Shown here: positions 16,001-28,000 of the stretch, one piece after another
How positions within the stretch are numbered: position 1 is the stretch's first letter
Layout of the letters: every line of letters starts with the position of its first letter
Source: a virus
DNA: 53,541 nt
Reading direction: 5' to 3' (one strand)
IMG/VR virus record: IMGVR_UViG_3300008120_006071
Location: 1-53,541 of that record
Notes under the pieces: generated by a model
Database searches by the model: none
What the model was told of the DNA's origin: nothing
The model's input: only the letters and a program-made list of their open reading frames with translations
Made by a program: the position numbers and the translations under genes

Positions 16001-19000
16001 TTTCTACCCTCTACACTGTAAAGTATAGTAGCATAAGTAGGAGTGTTTCCTATTGCAACATACTTGCTTCCATCATATACTATACTTTTTATGTCGATTT
16101 CATTTGGATAAAACGGTTGTCCCTGTAAATTGACATCTATATCAATATTCTGATCAAACTTATTACCTAAATATGTTCCGTTAGGGTATTCTAATCCTGA
16201 TAAGAGTAAAGGTAAATGTTTACCTGGCATATTACTAGTAGGTTCATAATAAGTTACTATTCTATCTAATGCATTTATGTAAGGATAGTCACTTTGTAGA
16301 AGTTCCCACTTCGTAAAATCAAATGTTAGATCAGAGTTTGATTCTATACATTTGTATAACTTATTGTTGTATGCTACCAATGATGCAGATGGGGAGGTGA
16401 AAGGTTCTGGATAGAATCCAAAATCACCAACCGCAAAAATAAACGGTCTAGCAATTGTATTTTTAACTGGATCAGTTAAAATAGAATTGTTATATAGTCT
16501 ACATTGTGTTGTGTTTATTGGCACTGTATAATATTCTGCGTATGCATTTGAGCAAATTCCACTCAGTGAGTAGAAAATTATTTCTCCTAAAAGTGCGAAA
16601 GTGACTGTAATTACTAAATCATTAGCAGGTGTTGTGCCTCCTAATAAGTTTCCTGCTATTGTAATAGTGTCCCCAGTAGAGTATATGTTACCAAAATCCT
16701 TAACATCAACAGAGTATTCATTAAGCACAGTTGTACCATAAATTCTAGGACTTGTAACCCATATGATTGCACCACCTGAACCAGAATCGTCATAAACATA
16801 CGGTGTTGTTAATCTTGCTGTTTTATAGAAATATATTTTAACATTTTTTAAGTACCCAGGAGTTAATGAACTATCATTGTAATTAAAGGTTACAATAACA
16901 TTATTAGTTCCTGATTCAGTAGTAACTGCTGATATCGGTACTGTTGCCCCTTGTAAACTTGACCTAAATACAGTTGACGGTATACCTTCAGTAGTAAATT
17001 CTATAATGCTACCAAAAACTGATATTTGTGTAACTGTTATAGTGCAACTATTAGTTGGTGCAACTCCACCTAACGAAGCACCAGAAATAGTTATTACATC
17101 TCCTATTTGATAATTTAAACCGCCGCTGTTTAAATTAGCTGTGTAAACTCCATATGTATCTCCTGAAGAATAAAAATAAGGCGGCTCATCTTCATTTCCG
17201 TAGATCCATGCAAAAACATCAAATATAGCTCCTGTACCTCCTGCTGGTGCTACAGGTCCAGTAACCGAAGTATAAGGTAATGCTGTAGCTAATTTACTAG
17301 CATAACTTGCATCATTTCCAATACTATTGTAATCTGCTATATAAAACTGATTTGGCTCCCATACCTGCACTGTAGGTCTATAACTAGTCCTATCAAATTT
17401 TAAGAATGGCGTTATCTGTCTTGTTGGTGCATTACTTGATATCGGTGCTAATCTTGCACCAAGTGAAAGAATATGGTTATTGCTGTTGGTTCTAGCTTTG
17501 ACAATACTCAATCTGTGTCTATCAGTTATTGCATTTATTTTAGATCCATAAAAAGCTATTGCAGTTGGCCTATCTTCGTTTGTGATAGTTACCTCAGGTT
17601 TATCCAATCCATATTCAATTAATCTGATGTAATAGTATTCTTTATCAATTAATCCTAAGATAGGAAGAGTGTTTTCTCCCTTTCTATATTGTAATAAATC
17701 ACCAGTTTCAAATAATTTAAATGGTACATTTATTGTATAGTTTGTAAAATTTACATCTGTAGAGTTAAACTTATGTTCAATCGCAGGTTCTACTATTAAT
17801 TCAGGTAATACTTTATACCCTTCACCTGAATTTGATACAGTAATTGCCACTACCTCTCCGCCGGATAATTGAGCTTTTAGTGCTGCTTGTACTTTAGGGG
17901 CAGGGAACACCGAGGTGTCTACATATGTTATAATATTAGGAGGTTCTGTGTAGGCTCTGCCAGAATAAAGCACACTAACAGCAGGAAGGTCTATAAAAAT
18001 TTTAGATCCAGGCATGTGATCAATAACTTCAGTATCAAGTGCGCCTCTTGTTAGACCTGATAATATTCCTGCATCTCTATCGACATTAGTGTAACCAATA
18101 AATTCGTCATCAATTTTGATGACACCAATAACTGGATAACCAAATGCGTTATCAACAACTATAATTTTTGTTGCTACAGGCACATATTCTTTTAATAAGC
18201 CAATAAAGTAATTTGGTCTTCCCTCTAGTTTTACTCCATAGTTATTAAACCATTGGTTGTACTGAGGTTTTTGCCATATTGCATCAGTTGACTGATACTG
18301 AGAAGGCAATAACGAATCATTGAAAACTAATTCAGGTGTTACAAAAGAATTTAAAGTTTCATTCCACTGTGCCGGTAAATCAAAATCTGTGATATCTCCG
18401 TCATATAAGTTAGTTTTAGTATATTTCAAACTAAATTCTTTAAGTTTTACTCTGTACGGCTTAACTTCATTAATGTATCCAAATAGAAAATCTTCGTTAT
18501 CACGTTGGAAATTTTTAGTTTGTTCTAGTTCTCTTAACGTATGGTCTACATCTAAGAATGAAGTTTTATTTAACCAAGGTAAGTAATTTCCGAATTGATC
18601 GCTTTCCGTAATAATATACTGGAATAATAAAATTAATCCTTGATTTCTATAGATTAATAAATCATCAGTAAACACTTCTTCGTTTAGTCCACGGATTATA
18701 TAATAGGTTTCTAGTGACGGGAAACTATCATATACATCATTATCAAAGAAACTATCACCAAATCCAATACCATTAATAGTATAATCCCAAAGAGAATTTT
18801 TTATTTGTATTGTACCTAATTCTAATCCTATTCTATTCCAACCATTATTTCTATAAATGTATACTTCACGTTTGCCATTGCTATTTGAATTAACTCCTGC
18901 TATCATATTTTCGAAAGTAGTTAACTTGTCTAAATCATAATATTTTGGCACATCTATGTCTGTGCGTGTTGCATCAGAATAACCTTGTTCCCACCAATTA

Positions 19001-22000
19001 ACATATTCCCAGTAATCATTAGTGTCAAAATTATCACCTGATAATGTGAAAAATGCCGGAGCATTTGCTCCTGTAAGAGCTACACCACCTAAAGATAAGA
19101 AACTAGGATTTTTTAATTCTGTGATAGGATACTTTAACATAATCCCATTTGCAAATTCACAATAGTTTTGCAATGCTGTTAATCTATTATAGAAAAAGCT
19201 TTGATTAGGTCTAAGGCTCGTGCCTGTTTGTAAAAGTTTAGGTAAGAAAGGATTAGGGACAGCCTGACCTTGAGCATCGACACCAGCAAAGCTATCTAAT
19301 AATTTTTGATATAAGCCATCAGGTCTAACAAGATTATTGTATAATGTAGGTAATCCAGGTAAGAAATCTTCTGCGTATCCGTCTCTGATTAATTTAAATT
19401 CAGTGTGTGCTACATCATCACCTGTACTTGATTTAAAGCCTAAATGTAAACTTGTAAAATTAGAACTTATATATTCATAGACATTATAAAGTCCGAAAAC
19501 GTTTTGTTTTAGCGGAGCTAAGAATGCAATACCTGATGATATTGGGTTAGCAATGTAGGCGGAAACGATATTATCTGAAAGTGTTTTGTTTCTACCTATA
19601 ACTGTACCAACATTTTTTACCCAATAGTAATATCGTGTTACTATAGTGCCACCGTCAACAACTTCATAGAGTGTTGTATAACTATCAATGTCATACACCG
19701 ATCCTATTCCTACATAATTAATAGGTGTTACATCACTTTCAATCCAAGTATATACTGATACTACGCTACCAGGAAATACGGATCCCCAATATTTACTGTT
19801 ATACAATGTATCATTTTGGTGATAATCAATGAACTTTGTCTGAGATGTGTCAAACCATAACTTACCAATATATTCTTGTCCCCAAACTACTTTTCCTGTA
19901 GTGGAATTATTATATCCTGCAGGATCAACACTTGAAATATAATCAAGATTTTCTCTTACTGCTCCTAATAGTTTACCTTGTAATGGATCAATATAATCTA
20001 AATTTACAATAGTTAAATTATTCAAATTGTTGTAAATTGACACAACATGAAGTTTTTCAATGTCTACAGTTTGTTCTGGGCTTCTATAAACAGACCAATT
20101 TGATTTAGTAACATCATTTCTAAAAATGTTTACTCTACCATTCTGACTGCCTGTTAAGTAAGTAGGGGAACCAATAAGCACGTTATAATTATTAAATGCT
20201 ATATTATTTCCATAATATGGTGCATTTCCTAAAGTTGTTGTCGTGTCATTTAAAAGTTGTGCTAATACAAATTTTCCAATGTTATCGATGCTTTCATTAT
20301 ATGCACCTAAATAATCATATAGGTATGCTGATCCTGCATCTACAACGACATCTATAAATGAAGTGAAGTTATTATCAAATATAGTATCATTAGTATAATC
20401 TTCATCATCTGTAAAATCAAAAGTAGTTTGCGTATATCTATTACTTGTAGGCGCGGTTACTACGAATGAATTTAATTCATTAAATTTAATTGCAGTTCCA
20501 TATTGTGTTGCATTTTGTAAATTAGGATCATGCAATTCTTGTGTTTTAGTGTAATACGTTATGCCCAAACTAGCAAAATCTGCTTGAACAAAGACTGTTA
20601 GATTTAATTTGTCACCTGATAAATTTAAATTTTGATTAATTAATTGTATTATTAATTTATTATCATCGGTTTTAGAAGCCTGTACATTTGGAATATTTGC
20701 TTCATTTATTGCGGTAATTGCTGTATCTATACCGGTACTCGGCAAGGTTACCATAAAGCTGTTGATTAAAACATTTATTGAAGTTGATAAGGTGTATACG
20801 CTTGACCCTGTAATTATTCCGAATTTTTTACCAGCGTTTGTATATCTATAAACACTTCCTTCTGTGCCTGTACTATTAACTATGTCGAATGGGGAACCAA
20901 TTAGTAATTCGTTACCTGCATTGTTTGCGTCTAATCCTTGACCGTATAGAATTCCTACTCTAGGACTAGCAACTTCAGTGTGTCCAACCAAAGTTTGAGA
21001 TAGAACAAAGTCATTACCTTCAACTGTTATTAAATCTCCTGCACTAATTTTAACATTTATTGTTAGTACATTAGACGCTACAGAATAACTGCTTGAAGGT
21101 AAAATGTCTCCATTTAAAAATACTGTGATAGAATTAACTGGGGTCCAAGCTAATGTAAAATCAGTTGGTAGTGTTTGAATTGCAGTAAATCTACTTTCAA
21201 ATGTTTGCTTAATTCTGTCGTAAATGTAAACAGCTCCGGTGTCTGTTACCGCACTAAAATCTTGATTAGGTGCGCTTACAAATAGTTGAGTAGCATTGCT
21301 ATTTGTTGCAATATTTTTACCAAAATTTGTAGCTGACCCTGATCCAGTGATAGTAGCTACACTAGTGTAATTGTAGTATGCTCTATAGACTGCAGTGCCT
21401 GCCGCAACACCTGCAAAAAAGTAACCATCAATTGTAAATGTTGTTCTATTAGACGAAACATTATATTCACCGGTTATAACTTTATAAGTTTGAGCAGTAT
21501 CAGCATTAGAAAAACTAACCATTTGTCCTTCTAATAATAACGATCTTCTGTCACCACTTACAGTAAATTGTGTACCATTCTGTTGTATAGCTGTTACTAA
21601 AGAATAACCTATACTTGTGTAGGTTAAATACGTATTTTTTCTATATACAAATACTTGTCTAGTTGAACCCTTTCCAACAAAGAAATAGTTGCAATCATCA
21701 GACATAACAACTTTGTCTGTGACTCCACTTATGCTAAATGAATTCTGTAATGCAACTGCCTCTATTTTATTTGTTTGCACAAGTTCGTAGACATAAACTC
21801 TACTTGTTGATGCAGATTTTAAAACTGTTAGGAAGTTTTGTTGCTTGTCCATACTAGCACCAAACCCAACTGGGCTTGATGATAAGGTTATAGTTTCTTC
21901 AAGATTCCAAAAATTTATATTAGGAACGTACTTGTATCGATACACATTTCCAGCACCAGAATCTGCTAAGAAATATCCTAAATTAGCATCGTAAGCAACA

Positions 22001-25000
22001 CTGCTACCAAACGTAGTAGTTGGTGTTGGTTTACTAAAAGAAGTTGCTCCTACATAATTGATTGCTTTTCTATATACTGCCCATGTACCATCTGTGTTTT
22101 CATCTACCCAAACAGTGCTTTTAACAAATTCTGTATCAAGTAAATTTAAAGTTGATATATCTTTTGGTGAATTTACTCGTTGATTCTGTAGCTTAGCTAC
22201 GATTCCACTAGATTCAACATTTGATATAGAAAGAGGTAAACTTAAATCAATAACTATAGAATTTATACTATTGATTTTAATTACAATATAAAATCCATCG
22301 ACAAAGTTTGAATAATTTAAAATCAGTATTACATCATTTACTGTTAACCCATGTGGCTTGTCAAAAAACACGGTACACGTATTATTTAAATTGTTAACAA
22401 CATTAGTTAATGTTACAAACGAATTCGAATTACCCAATGAAACAGTTGCATATGCTTTCCAGTCTCCCTTAAAATCTGCTATCCATATGTACTCATTTTT
22501 GTAAATGTCATATATGGAAACTGAATTTTGATTTAAGGTAGTGACTTTATATGAATGTGCTTTTACGTCATCAAAATTTACATAACCTGCTGATGGCAAC
22601 TGGTTCATTTTGTAAGACGGTAATAACGGTAATATTCTTACGTCTTGTGGAACTCTACCATAATTTGACAGTCCATATATAGGTATCTCTTGCATTGAAC
22701 CTGGTTCACCTATACCGTTTATAATACTTACGATAGCAGGATTACCATTTAATTTCTGTTCTTCTAACTTAAACTCAATGAAGTTTTGATTTAAAAGACC
22801 GCCATAATTGCCAATATTAATCGCCCAATTTTCATACGTGGTGTAATTTATTCCGCCTGTTTGTAGTGTAATATTCTGTATCGCTGACGTAGCTTGTTTG
22901 CTACCCTTTTCAACGATCATAGTTTTATAAAGATTAACCTGAGAAATGTCATCTAAATTAGCAGCAGCTAAATAATTTCTTGGTCTGTATCCAATTAGAG
23001 AAAAGGCTAATAGGTCTGCATCGTTTTCTAAATTGGCTTTATATGAATCATAATATAATGTACTTTCAAAGGCTCTGCTACTTGCATTAGGCAATAATCC
23101 TTTTTGTATATCTTCATAATCCACTTTAGTCCAAAGCCCTTGTTGGAAAGTATCGGCAGGTTGTATAACTTCATTAGCTGCGTAATAATTATTTTTATAT
23201 TTTACAATAACACCTTTAGTATATTTTACATTTGATTGCCATTCTAAGATATTATCTTGATTTAAAATAAATCCTTTAGTATCAACTGTGCCGTCCCATG
23301 TTGCTGTTTTAGAGCCTTTTAACAATATACGATATTGTCTTAATCCTGTGTTAGGATCATATATTAAATCATTGAATAATGTAGCATTGTCAAATATAAT
23401 AGCATGTTCGATGTTGCTTAAATTTGCATTAAAGTACGAAACGGTATCATCAACTTTTAATGGAACAGCAGAAAATTCAACTCCGTTACGAATTACTGAC
23501 ATATCCTTTATTTGTATTGGTATTAAATTTTGATTCAATACATAGTTTTGATCTTGAATAGTTAACGGTTGTACAATTGCATTTTCTTTAGAAATTACAA
23601 TTTTCTGAGCTAATGGATTTATATTTAATATAGATCCTGATTCCCAACCTGCTTGTACCCAAGCAAGAACTTCTTGAATCATTTGATTCCAATTTAAAAG
23701 TAAATTGTTTTCAACCTGATCAAATAAAAGTCCCTGTGTACCTAAATAATTTCCATAGGCGTTAATAAATTCTGATAGTGCCTGAGGTGTATTAAATTCA
23801 GTGCTGTATGGCACAACAACTACTTTATCACTAAAGTTTTTAGAAAGTTTAACAGAAAGAGATCCAGATGTTATTGTATTGTACTTTCCATTTACTATGG
23901 GGGCTGAGGCTTTAAAATATATCTTATTTTGACTATTACCAAAAACTTGATATCCAGTTTCAGTTTTCTGAATTATAACAGAACTGTATGTTATGGTGTC
24001 AAATGGTTGATTTTCATGTAATATTACTCTGTAACTCTCGTCAGGAATCAACAAACTATTATTTTTACTATTTGGAGATCCTTTATCAACATAAAATTTA
24101 AGTAAATCTTTATCACTAAATCCTGCTACTCTATATACCAATCTAACATCTAAGTTGTTTAGGTAGTCGGTTAAAATGTCATAACCTGAATTACCATTAC
24201 TTTGAACATAATCTACTACCCAATTTAAATAACTATGCTGGGCGTTACCGCTGCCGTAAACAACCGCTCCTATAGTGCTGAATCTGAATTTGTCATTTAG
24301 TAAGTATTGATTAAACTCTGTATTAAACTTATAAGTGTCTAGATTTTCCCCTAATGCGAAGAACTTAGCTGGCTTACACAACGCTAGTAATTTCACTAAA
24401 TCAAATGGCCATGAACTGCTTTTTAAATAGCTGTATTCTGCAGGTCCCCAATCGCCAACTTTCCATTGTGTTTGGAATGTTAGCTGATCATAATTACCAA
24501 TAACAGAATTCATAGGATCAACTAGATTTCCTAAATCATCTACAGGTAAAACTTGTAATAGACCAGGTCTCTTTCTAGATTCGATTATAATAGGATCTCC
24601 GTTATTATAATCGTATCCATTTTCCATATCAGTCCATAGCACCAAGTTATTCTTAGTATAAGGAGCTGCACCATAATAACTATCCCACCAAACTGGCTTG
24701 TTAGTATATCCAATCATTTCCCAAGGAGTACTATTGGGGGTAGTAGTATCAAAGAACCAATTATATAATCCTCTCCAATTACCTCTTTTTACGATTGTAT
24801 TATCTAATCTGTTCGTAGCTTGATAGTAATTGTAGGTGTAAGCATTATTAGTAAGGTAATACTGTGACTTATAGTCTATTCTATTTTGGCCTATCCAGTT
24901 TAAAAATGATAAAGAGTATAGTTGTAAAATTTCATCATAATTGTAATTTGTTGATCTGAATTGTCCAGGTAATACTTCATCACTTGAAATAGGAATCTTG

Positions 25001-28000
25001 CTGCTTACTTTTAAATTGTTATAAATTCTACATTCAAATTCAAATATAACCTGATCTCTGTAGTCATTCAAATATCCATTTGTATAATTTCCATATAATC
25101 TAGTTAACGAACCGTCATGTCCTTTAATAAACCAAGCAGGATTAATATAAGAGGTATCATAAACTATTTCAGGAATAGTTGCAGGATAGAATCCTAATTT
25201 GGTTGGTGTGTTTGGTACGTAGCTTCCATAAGTTTGATTGTACTCGTTGACTATTATTATATCACCTGCAATTAAATCAGTATAAAGAGTAACTAATGGA
25301 GCGTCTGCGCTTACCAAATAATCTACATCTTTAATAAGTTGTCTTTCAAATACTAATCCATTTTCTGTTCTTTGTAGGTATAATAATACCCCATCATAAT
25401 TTGCTGAAGTGAAATCATAAATTTTACTTAATGTGAACTGTGCCTGTAGAACATCCGCATTAAATGTATATCTATTGGTTATGTAGGCTCCGCGACTCGG
25501 TAGCATATCTGACCAAAAGAATGAATTATTTTGAGCCTTGAATGATGTTATTTCATTAATAGCGTTATCTAAAATAACCGAAGCTATTTGATAGCTTTCA
25601 TAAGGAGTTTTATTTACTACATCAATAAGTAAATTTTTAAATTTAATGTATTCGGTTGAACTAAAATTTAAAGAATCAATTAAATTAAAATTCGCATTTT
25701 TTAACAAAGCTCCAGTAAGAGATAACGGAGCACTGTTTTGAATTATCTTACTACCGTATTTTACTAGATTTGGTAAATCTCTGTAATTGTTAGATCCAAA
25801 AATTTGACCTACTATTCGTTTACTGTTTGTACAAATACTTAAGTAATGATTTTTTATATCACCTAAATTTAAATTTGAGATTTGTGCATTAAAAATATTA
25901 TTTTCTAAGTTAGTAGGTATAGTAAAATAAGCAGTTTTGCTTACTGAGTTACTATAAATTAAAACTTCGATTGGTGTTTCTAATATTGGATTTGCATTTA
26001 ACGTCACAATTGTAGAATTGTTTTCAACTGTAAAAGTAAAATCACTGTCGAATAGAAGATTGTCACCTACGTAAACTTTAACCACTGGCCATGCAGTAGA
26101 GTCAGTCGAATTGGCAGGCACATCACAAATAAAAATAGCATTTCCGTTTTGCGGAATATAATTAAAGGTGAATGCTTGATATTGAATACTTTCAGAAATC
26201 GCAGTTTGCCAACCTAGTTGTCTAGTATATTCTTCCCTAGAAGTAAAAATATATGGATAGCCTTGATTAACGTTTTGTACTGTAGGATTTCCATTTAATA
26301 CATATGTAAACTGGTCTGTGTTAAATGATACATTAAATTGGATATCACCTACGTTATCCACAGAGCTATATTTTAACGGGAAACCTAACACTGTATCATT
26401 ATTTCCTGTTCCTGTTGCGTACTGAAATAATGACGATCCTATAAAGCTGCTACTAGCGTAATAGTCTGTATCACCAAAACTTAGTCCATTATTGTCAAAA
26501 ACATCAAATAAAGGTGGCTGATTTACTGTAGTTTTAAGTTGTCCTTGTATCCAATTTATTCCATCAAACCAATAACTGAAGCCTTTTCTATTTTCTCCAA
26601 GCAACACTACGATCTGATCATAATTTTGAATATCACCGTCAGCTATTTTAGTTAATGTAATTATAGGTGGTGATTGAGATAGTAATACATTTCCTGTTCC
26701 GTTATCTAGTTGAATGAAAGAAGATAGATTAGGATCAGTGCTTAACCGTATTGAAGTCGAATTTGGTTTATCGTAAACATAATATTTTGTAAAGGCTGTT
26801 AAATTACCTATATCCTGATTTAACGATACTAAACTACCAACAACAAACTTTGTTGAATCTGTTACTGTCACTCTGTCATTCGATGCAGTAGTAACACTTG
26901 CTATAGTCGATGTTTGATTAGCAATTGAGGTTGAAACAAAATTGACGCGGAATATTTTATTTTTAATATTAGTGTCAGTATCAGCAGAAAAAATTACCTT
27001 ACATCCATCAAAAAGTCCAAAACTTGATCCATCTGGATAATATTGCAATTGATTTGCTACTTGAGTGAATGCGTCGGTAGCGGTTACATCAAAATAATCA
27101 ACCGGACCTTTAGCCTCTGTGCCTAAATTAAATAATTTTAAATTTGGATAAAATTCAATAATTGGTCTTTTTGCTCTTGCCTCTTTACTGTTTATGATAT
27201 TAAGTAAATTAGTACTATTAGTATGCTTTATTGTTTCCTGTATTACTTGAGCGTGAAACCATCTATTACCACGTGACCATGCATTTAAATTAGTTGCTGC
27301 TCTATTAATAGTAATATAATCCGGTGTTATAGGCGATTCAACAATATCAGAATAAGGTGCAGTATCATATGGTGAAGCATCATATGGTTCATACACACTT
27401 TGTGAATAAGATTCGGGTGTTACTAGTAAGGAGCTAGGTATTAATTTTATTCCTGTACCAACACCCTCAACATAATACTGATCGGTCTTATATTTTTCAG
27501 GAATGACATCTCCTGAAAAATTAATTTTTAATCCATTCGTAAATTTAACATTATTCGGTGATGTGTAACTTAGTTTACCTAAAATTTCTGTCTCTACGTT
27601 GATGAAGTTGGCAGTGTTACTGTCAACAATTTTTATCACTCCGAACTTTCTAAGATTAGAGCTATCTTGATAATACAAAACATCTAATGGAGCTGTTAAT
27701 TCAGGTATAAGTTGTATTTCTCCTGTGCTTAAACGAACTAATTTTTTGGATATATACTTATTTCCTGCTAACACAGTGATGTTTGTATTTTGCGGGATGA
27801 CAGTTAAAGGAGAAAGATTAATTATTGGGTCTCCAGGAGTATCAGTTTGAATATAGTTTATTTTGAAAAAATACTGATTAACGTTTACTAAATCAGTAGA
27901 GTCGAATCCAAACGGTGCTATAGTATCATTATCAAATCCATACTCATCAAAGAAGGTGTCCACTGATGCATTTTGTAATGCAGGTGCTCCAAAAAATATT

